NCBI RefSeq assembly: GCF_029350975.1
Contig: NZ_JARKMR010000002.1
Coordinates: 310,001 to 374,000, forward strand
Origin: Maribacter zhoushanensis
GTDB taxonomy: Bacteria > Bacteroidota > Bacteroidia > Flavobacteriales > Flavobacteriaceae
Direction of reading: 5' to 3'
Length of the DNA stretch: 64,000 nt
Position 1 is the first letter of the stretch. The number at the start of each line of letters is the position of its first letter. A model generated the notes under the pieces. The model had not been told where the DNA came from. It worked only from the letters and a program-made list of their open reading frames with translations, and searched no databases. Position numbers and translations under genes: made by a program. Of the stretch, positions 9,113 through 17,743 are shown one piece after another.

Positions 9113-10021
9113 TCACTTCTTCAAAGTTTGCTCTAAATAAGTGCTTTCAAAGATTTTATCTGCATTAGCAGCTTCAAAACCTTCTCGCCTATGCTCTCTT
9201 TGAATTTCATTTTTATCTAAAGACTCAAATTCTGGTAGTACGGAGCGCTCTGCAAATTCTACATAACTACCTGAAATTTTCATGTTTTCGTTATGGGCAA
9301 AGGTGGCATCTACCATTTCAGCTACTGAACTACTTTGGCGTAACAAACCGTCCTTACTGGTTTTTATGATTCCGCCAGAGGAATTTAGCACAATTCCCAA
9401 TTCTTCTAAAAACTCATTGAAAACCTCTAGAGAATTATATGGAGAAGGCAAGTCATGAACGCTAATGGTGTAATGGTTTAAATAATAGCGGTTGTAAATT
9501 ACCCAAGCTGCATATTCACTTTCTTCTGATAGTTGTTGAAAATCGGCTAGCGATGGTAACTTCCATAACGGCTTATAGAAAAAATCACCTACAGCCTTGG
9601 TATTATCTAAATCAATGTTATCTATGGGGTCTGTATTGATGGGATTGGTATATTCAGAAATGATACGTTGCGCTTGGCTAGAAAGGTCTTGAACTCTTAA
9701 CTCGCTAATAAAAATTCTTGGATATTCTGGGCTTGGTGGTGCATACCAGTAGGCATCTAGTTTTTTAGCTGCAAAATGATAGGAATCCATTTTAGTATAT
9801 CCGTAGTGTAAAAATATCTTTTCAAAAGAAGCGATTCCCAAATTGGGAACACCAAGTGTACGAAACGCTATATGATCATTGACAATCTCATTTTCGTTAG
9901 CGATCATATTGGCACCGATCATTGCATTGGTAATTTTTTCTACATCGGTCACGCTTTTTTTATAGGGAAGAAACAAAGCTGTCAACACTTTATCTAAAGC
10001 AGTATTTTGTTCAAAATTCAT
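9113..10021 (-). CDS. DUF1338 protein, 2-oxoadipate dioxygenase/decarboxylase-like
   Basis: A 302-residue protein matching the DUF1338 family, whose characterised member HglS is an Fe(II)-dependent enzyme that converts 2-oxoadipate to D-2-hydroxyglutarate in lysine breakdown. The family hallmark NDHIAFRT is at residues 48-55, with His50 the expected first metal ligand. A second His occurs in NHYTISVHD and an acidic ligand candidate in YVEFAER near the C-terminus. Length is shorter than HglS but typical of the Bacteroidota and plant-like branch. It is divergent from a LysR regulator 110 bases away, which probably controls it. Substrate assignment is by family only. Confidence 0.82.
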   Translation of the reverse strand: MNFEQNTALDKVLTALFLPYKKSVTDVEKITNAMIGANMIANENEIVNDHIAFRTLGVPNLGIASFEKIFLHYGYTKMDSYHFAAKKLDAYWYAPPSPEYPRIFISELRVQDLSSQAQRIISEYTNPINTDPIDNIDLDNTKAVGDFFYKPLWKLPSLADFQQLSEESEYAAWVIYNRYYLNHYTISVHDLPSPYNSLEVFNEFLEELGIVLNSSGGIIKTSKDGLLRQSSSVAEMVDATFAHNENMKISGSYVEFAERSVLPEFESLDKNEIQREHRREGFEAANADKIFESTYLEQTLKK

Positions 10022-10096
10022 AGCACGCAGGTATTTAGAATAGATGGTAAGATTAATTAGCTGTAATTATTATTCAAAGTTCTTATCTATTTTAAC

Positions 10097-10124
10097 AATA
10101 AACAATTAACATTGTATGTTTATT
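10097..10124. promoter_or_regulatory. inverted repeat, probable LysR operator
   Basis: AATAAACA and TGTTTATT form 8-bp arms 12 bases apart, with a second inner repeat CAAT-TAAC-ATTG at 10103-10114. The element lies between the divergent DUF1338 and LysR genes and ends only 7 bases before the LysR ATG, where a regulator could repress its own gene. Confidence 0.55.
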
Positions 10125-10131
10125 GATAAGT

Positions 10132-11010
10132 ATGACTAATCAATTAGAATTTAGACACCTTCATTATTTTTTGGTATTGGCAGATACCTTACACTACCGC
10201 GAGGCGGCAGAAAAACTGTACATATCACAATCTGCTTTAAGCCAACAGATACAGCGTTTAGAATTTATTTTGGGAGAGAAGCTATTTATACGCACCAATA
10301 GAAAGGTGAGCTTAAGTCCCGAAGGAATTATATTTAAACAAGAGGCTATGCTGATACAGAATCAGGCAGCAGTGTCAATGGAGCGTTGGAAATCTGCAAT
10401 TTCTGGTAAACAAGGATTGCTGAAAATAGGATTTGTAGGTTCGGCTATGCAACAGTACTTACCATCTGTTATTAAAAAATTTACGGAAAGCCACCCGAAC
10501 ATTGAATTTTACCTGAACGATCTTAGTAACACCGCCCAGCTTTCTGCCTTAGAAGCAGGTCAAATAGATATTGGGTTCATTCGCTCTAATGTTGTTTCTC
10601 CTACCATGGAGATTAAGTCCGTATTCAAGGAGAAATTCGCTTTGGTTTTGCCAAAAAATCATGCAATCTCTAAAGCTAATTTTAAAGATGTATCTCAATT
10701 ATCAGAAGAGTCCTTCATATTGTTACCCAACAAGGACAGTGTAATGTACTATGACCAAATTGTAGCACTTTGTAGTGATCATGGCTTTGCTCCTAAAATA
10801 TCGCATCGTTCTATTCACGCCCCTACGATATTTAAATTGGTAGAAGGCGGATTAGGTATTTCTATAGTGCCGAACTCATTGCGAGATGAGAAGAATACTG
10901 CTATTAAATTTATTGAATTAGATAATGTACCACAAGAAACCGAACTGTTTGCAGTTTGGAACAAGAAAAATACAAATATGGCTCTGCCTTATTTTTTGGA
11001 GGTTTTGTAA
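10132..11010 (+). CDS. LysR-family transcriptional regulator
   Basis: A TTG at 10123 also opens the frame, but ATG at 10132 (MTNQLEFRHL) fits LysR N-termini, giving 292 residues. Residues 6-65 hold the winged helix-turn-helix, including the typical segments REAAEKLYISQSALSQQI and LEFILGEKLF. Residues about 95-290 are the substrate-binding effector domain, starting LKIGFVGSAMQQYLP. The protein is of normal length. It is divergent from the DUF1338 dioxygenase gene, so that enzyme is the likely target; the effector cannot be read from sequence. Confidence 0.93.
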   Translation: MTNQLEFRHLHYFLVLADTLHYREAAEKLYISQSALSQQIQRLEFILGEKLFIRTNRKVSLSPEGIIFKQEAMLIQNQAAVSMERWKSAISGKQGLLKIGFVGSAMQQYLPSVIKKFTESHPNIEFYLNDLSNTAQLSALEAGQIDIGFIRSNVVSPTMEIKSVFKEKFALVLPKNHAISKANFKDVSQLSEESFILLPNKDSVMYYDQIVALCSDHGFAPKISHRSIHAPTIFKLVEGGLGISIVPNSLRDEKNTAIKFIELDNVPQETELFAVWNKKNTNMALPYFLEVL

Positions 11011-11055
11011 TACGGTTCTTTAGTTGAAAATTTTAAACAGTAACTGATACCATTT

Positions 11056-11655
11056 CTAATAGTACAACCTAAAATCTAACATTTTACAGACGTTGTAATG
11101 TCTTTGGTGTAGCTCCTCAACCACCTCGAACATATCATCATCTTCTTTAAAAAGGTTAAAGAATGCCTTGTCTAGGTTTGCGCTACTTACGCCATTAAAA
11201 GCATTACCGTAGCCAGAAACCGCTTTTGCGTTGGTAATATCTAAAAAATACTGTGCTTCTTCTTCATCGAGATCCAGAATTTTAGCGTTGGAGAAATGCA
11301 GAATCTTCCCTTTTAATCGCCCTTCAAATATTTCGGCAATTTCTTGTAGCGTATAATAGTAATCGTTTAGGCAGATACTATTGGCTTCGCCGTGCATGAC
11401 CAGGTAGATAATTTCATAATCCTTAAAATTATGATCATCTAAAACTAGTGCGTTTAAGCTATCTTCAAGACCTTCAATGGTGTCGCATGTTTTGTAGATA
11501 CTAGCAATACCATATTTCATAGCTAATTGTTCTAGACTTTCTTGCGCTTCGGTCAGCAATTCATTTTCTATGTCATCCACCCCTTCTAAACAGTATATGA
11601 AATGGTCTTCATCTGTTAATTGTTCTTGGGGCAATTGTCTTCTTTTATCTAACAA
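11056..11655 (-). CDS. CHAT-like / DUF6642-like protein, copy 1
   Basis: A 199-residue cytoplasmic protein starting at a TTG. The same TTG start is kept in the second copy, and a good -7 box lies 32 bases upstream, which supports it. The segment IYLVMHGEANSICL (about 83-96) followed by KGKILHFSNAKIL (about 115-127) resembles the His-Gly and Cys-containing strands of CHAT/caspase-like folds such as DUF6642. The Cys expected in the second strand is absent here (SNAK). It is 184/199 identical to the gene at 19195-19794. The family label is a judgement from motif spacing; function unknown. Confidence 0.8.
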   Translation of the reverse strand: MLDKRRQLPQEQLTDEDHFIYCLEGVDDIENELLTEAQESLEQLAMKYGIASIYKTCDTIEGLEDSLNALVLDDHNFKDYEIIYLVMHGEANSICLNDYYYTLQEIAEIFEGRLKGKILHFSNAKILDLDEEEAQYFLDITNAKAVSGYGNAFNGVSSANLDKAFFNLFKEDDDMFEVVEELHQRHYNVCKMLDFRLYY

Positions 11656-11686
11656 GCTTTTGTATGTATTTGGGGTATATAAAAGA

Positions 11687-11694
11687 CAAAATTA
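11687..11694 (-). promoter_or_regulatory. -7 promoter box of CHAT-like copy 1
   Basis: On the minus strand the sequence is TAATTTTG, an exact match to the Bacteroidota -7 consensus TAnnTTTG, about 30 bases before the TTG start. The same octamer occurs at the same place upstream of copy 2. A clear -33 TTTG was not found. Confidence 0.6.
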
Positions 11695-11810
11695 CAGCAA
11701 CTGTTTTATTCTTTTTAGCGTTTTTGGTATAAATATGGGTTGTTATGCGTAGCGCTTCCCTCCCATTTACAAATTGCACGGGTAATAAGTTAGACTAACC
11801 TAGAAAGCTA

Positions 11811-12608
11811 TTATTGTATAGCATCTAAAAATGGATGCATTTCTAAGAGCTCAATATCATCGCGCTTACGCAATTCTTTTAAAAACCATCCTTTATGACC
11901 TGCGCCATAAGTAATTAGAATTCGTTTACCTTGATAGCGGTGTTTTTCAAGAGCCTTTTCAATATTCCAGTAATGTGCAATATTTATATTTTCCCAACCA
12001 CCAAGACCTAGTTCTTCATTAAATAGCTCATTATAGGTTTGTAAGCCTATATCTTGAATACTATCATATACATTGGTATGGATAAAATAAGGATCGTTGA
12101 CCTTGCCACTAGCCTTGTAAAGCGAATCCGTACGCTTATTTGCTGTAACGTATGCCTGCCAATCTGCTGTTCTAGAAGTGTCTTTCCGTATAGCCCTTAA
12201 TTTCTCCCCTCGTTCATCAGCCATAATCTTTGTCCAACCAGCAGTAGGGATAATTTCAAAATCCATGGTTTTTGATAGTGGAAAAACAACATGTACATAT
12301 TCAGGAAAACGCATGGTACGTGGCTCAGAAATACTATCGTCTCTTTTAAACCCGTCATAGGCAGCTTTAAACCGATTTGGAGGAATCTCCGTCAATATAA
12401 AATCAGGATCAATGTTCTTAATCAATTTTTTTAGATAGTCAGTAGTATAAACACTATCCGTAAGGTGTCCGCCGTGAATAGTTCCTAAGACTAACACTTC
12501 GTTTTTTACTTTTTTATCTGCGTGTTTTTTTTTATCCGCCTCCTTACATCCGGTTATGGATAAGAGTAAAGCACATAGTATATAAAAATAGATGGTTGGC
12601 TGTCTCAT
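11811..12608 (-). CDS. lipoprotein with TraB/ChaN-like fold
   Basis: A 265-residue predicted lipoprotein: hydrophobic signal at residues 1-20 ending in the lipobox SITGC, Cys21 being the lipidated residue. The mature part begins with VLVLGTIHGGHL (about 38-49) and ends with ILITYGAGHKGWFLKEL, the paired Gly-x-x-His type motifs seen in the TIKI/TraB/ChaN superfamily and DUF5694-type proteins. A conserved-looking Glu in ILTEIPPNRF sits between them. It would act in the periplasm or on a membrane surface. Whether it is a metallopeptidase or a haem-binding protein cannot be told. It is followed upstream by a secreted hydrolase on the same strand, 18 bases away. Confidence 0.72.
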   Translation of the reverse strand: MRQPTIYFYILCALLLSITGCKEADKKKHADKKVKNEVLVLGTIHGGHLTDSVYTTDYLKKLIKNIDPDFILTEIPPNRFKAAYDGFKRDDSISEPRTMRFPEYVHVVFPLSKTMDFEIIPTAGWTKIMADERGEKLRAIRKDTSRTADWQAYVTANKRTDSLYKASGKVNDPYFIHTNVYDSIQDIGLQTYNELFNEELGLGGWENINIAHYWNIEKALEKHRYQGKRILITYGAGHKGWFLKELRKRDDIELLEMHPFLDAIQ

Positions 12609-12626
12609 GATGTGTTGAGGGTCTAA

Positions 12627-13349
12627 TTAGATCTGCTTTAAAAAGTTCTTTACAGCTTTCCAATAACCATCGTTATCATCAAACTTTTTCCATAAGGCAC
12701 GTGAACCATGATTTCCTTTGGTTGCCGGTACATAAGTTACTTTTGTTTTGGTAGGTATGGCACCGTTTATGGCAGCCCAATTATCTTGCTCGTTTTGTGC
12801 AGAAGTAATAAATGTGGGTACTTTAATGTTTGCGGCGCTATTTTTTATAAAATCGTCTTTGCCAAAATATTCTCCTGGAGAAAAAGCCATGGCAGCATCA
12901 ATATTGTTAGGATAGTCTCCAGCATATTTAAGTACCAAAGAAGAAGAGTAAGAACTACCCCATATAATTACTTTCTTTGGGTTGTATGTCTTTTTTACAT
13001 AAGCTACGGTTGCTTCAATATCTTGAAAAGCATCTAGGTATTTGGTCTCTTTCCCTGCTTCTGTCGCTCTTTGGTTGGTCTGGTTGGTAACTGAATTCAC
13101 TGCTCCGCCAGAACGTTGGTCTATTGCTAGGCAACTATAACCCAAGGCATTTAATTTAGGTGCTATTTCTTTGTATTCTCCACGGCTCCACCCTGCTTGA
13201 TGAAAAAGAAGTATAAAGGTTTCGCTTCCCTTGGTTTCATAATAATCTGCGGTAATCTGCAAACCATCTTTAGAAGGAAAGTCTATTGTTTTTTGTGCGA
13301 ACATACATAAGCTGCTTAAGCCTATGACCAAAGAGAAAATCGTTTTCAT
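12627..13349 (-). CDS. secreted alpha/beta hydrolase (dienelactone hydrolase-like)
   Basis: A 240-residue protein with a Sec signal peptide (residues 1-18, ending CMFAQ). The hydrolase fold shows the oxyanion strand ILLFHQAGWSRGEY, the nucleophile elbow GSSYSS (Ser at the centre) near residues 131-136, an acidic segment around 180, and the catalytic His in KGNHGSRAL near 212. These are the parts of a Ser-Asp-His triad. Substrate unknown. It is upstream of the TraB/ChaN-like lipoprotein and probably co-transcribed with it. Confidence 0.85.
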   Translation of the reverse strand: MKTIFSLVIGLSSLCMFAQKTIDFPSKDGLQITADYYETKGSETFILLFHQAGWSRGEYKEIAPKLNALGYSCLAIDQRSGGAVNSVTNQTNQRATEAGKETKYLDAFQDIEATVAYVKKTYNPKKVIIWGSSYSSSLVLKYAGDYPNNIDAAMAFSPGEYFGKDDFIKNSAANIKVPTFITSAQNEQDNWAAINGAIPTKTKVTYVPATKGNHGSRALWKKFDDNDGYWKAVKNFLKQI

Positions 13350-13560
13350 AAATAGCGTTGTTAGTTATATAGTCATGAGTCTGCCTTTACTGTATTTGCT
13401 TACAGAAAATGGCGATTAAAAATATAAGTAATGCATCTAAGATTAATGTTAGGCATTTAATAAAACCCTTTATCGAATAGGCATTAGTTTGTAGGAAGAT
13501 GATTCCAATTAATATAATATAACTCGACTAATTCTGTTATTTTAGCATAAAACTATTCTT

Positions 13561-14115
13561 ATGCTTGTATCTATTGTAATCATTGCCATTGTAGTAATCC
13601 TGTTTTTATATGCTGTTTCTGTATATAACGGCTTAGTAAGAAAGAAAACGGAAATGGAAGAAGGCTGGAGCAGTATTGATGTATTCTTAAAAAAGCGTTA
13701 CGATTTAATTCCTGGATTGGTAGAGACCGTAAAGGGGTACGCAACTCACGAGAAAGAAACCTTTGAAAATATTACGAAAGCACGAAATCTAGCCCAAAAT
13801 GCTTCATCTGTTGATGAACAGGGAAAAGCAGAAAGTGCCTTGAAAAATTCGATGGTCAATCTTTTTGCAGTTGCCGAGAATTATCCTGATTTAAAAGCGA
13901 ATAGAAACTTCAGTGAGTTACAGAACGAGTTAAGCTCTTTGGAAGACGATATAGAAATGACACGTAGATATTATAACGGTACGGTAAAAGAAAACAATAT
14001 TGCTATTGAAAGCTTTCCTTCCAATATTTTTGCCAACATGTTCAATTTCAGTAAAGGTGAGTTTTTTGAAATTGAAAATTCTATAGAGAAAGAACCGGTT
14101 AAAATTTCTTTCTAA
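13561..14115 (+). CDS. lemA: LemA family protein
   Basis: A 184-residue LemA protein, the usual length: an N-terminal membrane anchor (residues 3-22), then a helical domain with the family segments YNGLVRKKTEMEEGWSSIDV and KKRYDLIPGLVETVKGY (22-65) and a C-terminal segment FPSNIFANMFNF that is nearly invariant in LemA proteins. The helical domain is expected to face the periplasm. LemA proteins have no firmly established biochemical role. Here the gene heads an operon of glycosyltransferases and surface proteins (6 bases to the next gene), which is unusual and suggests a role in their assembly or membrane organisation. Confidence 0.93.
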   Translation: MLVSIVIIAIVVILFLYAVSVYNGLVRKKTEMEEGWSSIDVFLKKRYDLIPGLVETVKGYATHEKETFENITKARNLAQNASSVDEQGKAESALKNSMVNLFAVAENYPDLKANRNFSELQNELSSLEDDIEMTRRYYNGTVKENNIAIESFPSNIFANMFNFSKGEFFEIENSIEKEPVKISF

Positions 14116-14121
14116 TTGTCG

Positions 14122-15273
14122 ATGACAAGAAATGTATACGCTACATATGATGTGTTCCCTAGCGCAAAAGGAGCATCTACGCATATAAGGGAGATGATTA
14201 ACGTATCATCAAAGCAATGCGATGAATTGCAATTATTCTGCTTACGAGGTAATAGCACCTACCCTGCTGTACAGACGGAAGGTAATATTGTTGTAAAGCG
14301 TTACTACAACGAAGAAGAGATGAATTATTTAGAAAAAGCATCTCTTTTCTCTCAGCAACTATTCATTGATATCCAAAAAAATAAAGAGTCTATTCAAATA
14401 GGGCATTTTAGAGATGTTTGGAGCGGTATGGGATTAACTGCCGAACCTAGTATAAAAACCATCTTTGAGGTAAATGCTTTAACATCCATAGAACTACCTT
14501 ATAGATACCCTAATTTAACACCCGCTTTTCTAGAGAAGCTAAGAGCACTAGAGTCAAAATGTTTAGAAAAAGCGACCGTAATCATTACTCCGTCAGAAGT
14601 AACAAAAAACTATTTAGAAGAAGAATATGCTATTGATGCAGCGAAGATCAAAGTGATACCGAACGGGGCGCATATACCAGAATCTTACGAAAGACCAATA
14701 GACGCACCTGAACAGTACATTATCTATTTTGGAGCTATACAACCATGGCAAGGTGTAGATGTATTGCTTAAAGCAATGACGTACTTAGAGGATTTTGAAG
14801 ATTTAAAATTGGTCATTTGTTTAGCCGTAAAAGAAAAGGCATTTAAACCATATAAAAAACTAGTAGAGAAATTAGGCTTAGAAGATCGTATTATTCTAAA
14901 GTCGAGATTATCCAAGAAAGATTTATACAACTACATACATTACGCAGAAGCCTCTATAGCACCTTTAAAGGCATGTGATAGAAATATTACACAAGGTTGC
15001 TGTCCGCTTAAGATACTAGAAAGCATGGCTTGTGAGACTATGGTCATCGCAAGTGAACTACCCGTAGTTACCGAGTTGGTTACAGAACAAGAAGCTTTAC
15101 TTTTTGAACCCGATAGAGAGCAAGATCTAGCACGTTGTATTCGTTTTGTACTAGATGAACCAGAACGAAAGGAAACCTATATCTCGAATGCTTTTGACAA
15201 GGTGAAAAGCAATTTTCTGTGGGATGCTCAAAAAGAGAAATTGAAAAACATATACCAAGATTTAACGCTCTAA
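14122..15273 (+). CDS. glycosyltransferase family 4 (first of two)
   Basis: The frame opens with TTG at 14116, but ATG at 14122 (MTRNVYATYD) is the likely start, giving 383 residues. GT-B fold with the N-terminal segment PSAKGASTHIREM typical of the acceptor domain, and a C-terminal nucleotide-sugar domain starting at YIIYFGAIQPWQGVDVL (about 196-212). The GT4 Glu-x7-Glu region is LKILESMACETMVIAS...VVTELV near 300-325. It is cytoplasmic with no membrane segment. It sits in a tightly packed operon with lemA and a second GT4; the sugar donor and acceptor are unknown. Confidence 0.88.
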   Translation: MTRNVYATYDVFPSAKGASTHIREMINVSSKQCDELQLFCLRGNSTYPAVQTEGNIVVKRYYNEEEMNYLEKASLFSQQLFIDIQKNKESIQIGHFRDVWSGMGLTAEPSIKTIFEVNALTSIELPYRYPNLTPAFLEKLRALESKCLEKATVIITPSEVTKNYLEEEYAIDAAKIKVIPNGAHIPESYERPIDAPEQYIIYFGAIQPWQGVDVLLKAMTYLEDFEDLKLVICLAVKEKAFKPYKKLVEKLGLEDRIILKSRLSKKDLYNYIHYAEASIAPLKACDRNITQGCCPLKILESMACETMVIASELPVVTELVTEQEALLFEPDREQDLARCIRFVLDEPERKETYISNAFDKVKSNFLWDAQKEKLKNIYQDLTL

Positions 15274-15274
15274 T

Positions 15275-16228
15275 ATGGATAGACAAGGCAATGTATTAAA
15301 TAAAGAACAATATATAGGAGCCCCTATAGAAAGAGCGCACTTACACCGTGGTTTTAGTTCTAAAAAGACCCCTATAAAATGGATTCGTTTTTTCAGGGCC
15401 TGTGTATTGCAACGAGAAATAGCCAGAGAACAAAAGAGTAAGACAATAAAGAAAATTTGGTTTATTCTTCTTGGTGTTTTCTTATGTAATTTTATAGCAA
15501 TTCCATTGAACTTTATATCTGAGACTTTAGGTGCGGTATTTGCAGTAATAGGTATGCTCGCATGCCCTGGGTTAATCGTTGCGGGTATCATGACCTACAT
15601 AACGAACAGAAAGTTTAAAAAGAATTTTACAGACGGTTTTGACTTTTTTGCAGATTACTTCTCTGCCTTATTTACCTTGATCGAAGAGGATTTGCAGTTA
15701 AATTCAAAAATAGCGTTGGAGGCGAATGTAAAAGATACGATAACAGAAGAAAATCTTATTAAAAATGAATCTTATACCAGTGAATCTAGAGGTTTTATAT
15801 CTGGAATAGAAAAAAATTATGAGCGGGTCATTAGTAAGGGCTCCTGTTTTTTTGATGATGAATCGCTAATCTTCTTTCAATTCAGCGAAAGAACAAGAGA
15901 ACGTATTATTAAAAAAAGAGGTAGTTCTGGTAAACGGAAAACAAAGTACAAATATAGGGCTTCCTACCCTTTTGCCATTAAAATGAAAATACCGAAACGC
16001 AAATACCAATTAAACGCAACGATAGATAGATCTCAAATAAGCTTTGCAGAAGATGATGAGTACTACGTATTTAAGGTTTACCGAAAATTCGATGTAAAAA
16101 AAGAAAATCCGGATCAATACAATCCGTATGAAGAAAGTAGCATTTCTTCATTTGCGGTAGATTATTTCTCTTTAGAAGTTATTAACCTGATCAACACCTG
16201 CTACAGTTGTGTAACACCTAGCGCTTAG
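15275..16228 (+). CDS. uncharacterised membrane protein of the lemA/glycosyltransferase operon
   Basis: A 317-residue protein starting one base after the upstream stop. A basic N-terminal 60 residues precede two adjacent membrane helices (about 64-85 and 89-110), followed by a 200-residue soluble region rich in Lys, Arg and aromatic residues and containing a GSSGKRKTKYKYR basic loop. LemA genes are often followed by DUF3137-type membrane proteins of this general layout, but I cannot see enough similarity to make that call. By topology the large C-terminal domain is probably cytoplasmic. Its role is unknown; context suggests glycan or surface assembly. Confidence 0.75.
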   Translation: MDRQGNVLNKEQYIGAPIERAHLHRGFSSKKTPIKWIRFFRACVLQREIAREQKSKTIKKIWFILLGVFLCNFIAIPLNFISETLGAVFAVIGMLACPGLIVAGIMTYITNRKFKKNFTDGFDFFADYFSALFTLIEEDLQLNSKIALEANVKDTITEENLIKNESYTSESRGFISGIEKNYERVISKGSCFFDDESLIFFQFSERTRERIIKKRGSSGKRKTKYKYRASYPFAIKMKIPKRKYQLNATIDRSQISFAEDDEYYVFKVYRKFDVKKENPDQYNPYEESSISSFAVDYFSLEVINLINTCYSCVTPSA

Positions 16229-16232
16229 TCTT

Positions 16233-16640
16233 ATGGAAGATAATACAATACGTTGCGAAGAATTTACCGGACTATTTGTAGTTCGGAATTGCGAAAACAA
16301 GCCCACCGTAGTTTGCGAGAAATGCAAGAAGAACGTATGTAACGTACATGCGTTTAAAGCCAATAAAATTGTAAATCAAAATAGTGAACCTCAGGTTTAT
16401 AAAAAAAAGAACGCCATATTATGTCTTAGTTGCTTTGTAGAATTCGATGCACGATTGACCAATGATATAGAGCTCTATTCTAAAGATAGGTCTGTTTGGA
16501 GAAGGAAAATGATTAATAGATTCCATGAAGAATATCCATACATGGTATTTATGGCAGATGATTATGGTAGTTTATTTGATAGTAGTTCTACGGTTTTCTT
16601 GCATGATGATTCTGATGATGGATCTTATTTTGATAGTTAA
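16233..16640 (+). CDS. small Cys-rich (zinc-binding) protein
   Basis: A 135-residue protein. Its first half contains Cys8, Cys20, Cys28, Cys31, Cys36 and His39, and a later CLSC pair near 64-67; the spacing Cys-x2-Cys...Cys-x2-His resembles a B-box or treble-clef zinc site. The C-terminus is a Ser/Asp-rich acidic tail. There is no signal peptide. It begins 4 bases after the upstream gene, and its stop overlaps the next ATG by one base, so translation is coupled. I know no exact family; an adaptor role for the neighbouring glycosyltransferases is only a guess. Confidence 0.72.
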   Translation: MEDNTIRCEEFTGLFVVRNCENKPTVVCEKCKKNVCNVHAFKANKIVNQNSEPQVYKKKNAILCLSCFVEFDARLTNDIELYSKDRSVWRRKMINRFHEEYPYMVFMADDYGSLFDSSSTVFLHDDSDDGSYFDS

Positions 16641-17743
16641 TGAAGATTCTATTAATCACTCAAAATTACTCACCCAATAAAGGGGGAATGGCGGTTTCTT
16701 GCGATCGCTTGGTACGTAATTTTAAAAAAAATGGCGTTGAGGTACATGTCGTTCATTTTACGAATAGAAAGAAAAAGTTTAAAGTAGATACCGTTGTAAA
16801 GGGAACCTACGCTGCTGTACCTATAGAAAGTTCGGAAGAGTTTACATTATCGTTGGCATCTGAATTTATACAGCAACTCCCCTGTTTAGATACATTGACA
16901 CATGTTGGTGTATTCGGTGGTAACCTGCCACTTAATATTGGACCCATTTTATCTAAATGGATACAGAAACCGCTAATCACGTTTATTAGGGGGAATGATT
17001 TTGATGAAGGTATCTTTTCAAAGAAGCGAAATCAATTATTATATGCATTAGAAAACTCTAGATATGTATTTACGGTAACGAGCGAGAAGAGAGAAAAAAT
17101 AGATAAGTTGGTTTCGCATAACAATACCTATTTTACCCAAAATGGAATTAATACAGCATTATGGAAACCGGCGAAAAGTCATCTTAAACGTATTGACGCT
17201 ATTAAAAAGGCGTTCAATTCTAAAATACCGATTGCCTTTGTAGGGCAATTAAAAGCCAAAAAAGGGGTTGTAAACTTTGTAGAAACCTTTGCAAAATTTC
17301 CGCATAAGAATGACTTTGTACTGTGTTTAATTGGTGATGTTAACGATGAAACCAAAACATACATTTTAAATTTAGATGTCAATGTAGAGTTTTATGATTT
17401 TGCCAACCAGAATGAACTGATAACTTTTTATAATGCAGTTGGTATAGTTGCCATACCTTCATATTATGACGGCATGCCCAATGTACTTTTAGAAGCGGCA
17501 GCAACAAAAAACATAGTAATCGGCGCGAATGTTGGAGGTATAAAAGATGTAATTAGTAATAAAGCCGATGGATTTTTATATAACCCAATACAGTCTAATG
17601 AACTATTGGACATTTTGTTGCAAGTACATAAAATGACACCTGCTGAAAAGGAAGCTATGAGTGAGGCACTGTATCAGAAAATTAAAACGAATTATACCGA
17701 AGAAATAGAAATAACGAATTACCTAAATATTTTAAAACCATGA
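16640..17743 (+). CDS. glycosyltransferase family 4 (second of two)
   Basis: A 367-residue GT-B glycosyltransferase. The N-terminal acceptor domain begins with the typical TQNYSPNKGGMAVSCDRLV segment. The C-terminal donor domain starts near 195 (IPIAFVGQLKAKKGVVNF), and the GT4 signature SYYDGMPNVLLEAAATKNIVIGANVGG lies at about 272-298. It is cytoplasmic. The start ATG overlaps the upstream stop by one base, and the next gene overlaps its stop by four, so all are probably made together. The two GT4 enzymes of the operon are not close copies and likely add different sugars. Confidence 0.9.
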   Translation: MKILLITQNYSPNKGGMAVSCDRLVRNFKKNGVEVHVVHFTNRKKKFKVDTVVKGTYAAVPIESSEEFTLSLASEFIQQLPCLDTLTHVGVFGGNLPLNIGPILSKWIQKPLITFIRGNDFDEGIFSKKRNQLLYALENSRYVFTVTSEKREKIDKLVSHNNTYFTQNGINTALWKPAKSHLKRIDAIKKAFNSKIPIAFVGQLKAKKGVVNFVETFAKFPHKNDFVLCLIGDVNDETKTYILNLDVNVEFYDFANQNELITFYNAVGIVAIPSYYDGMPNVLLEAAATKNIVIGANVGGIKDVISNKADGFLYNPIQSNELLDILLQVHKMTPAEKEAMSEALYQKIKTNYTEEIEITNYLNILKP

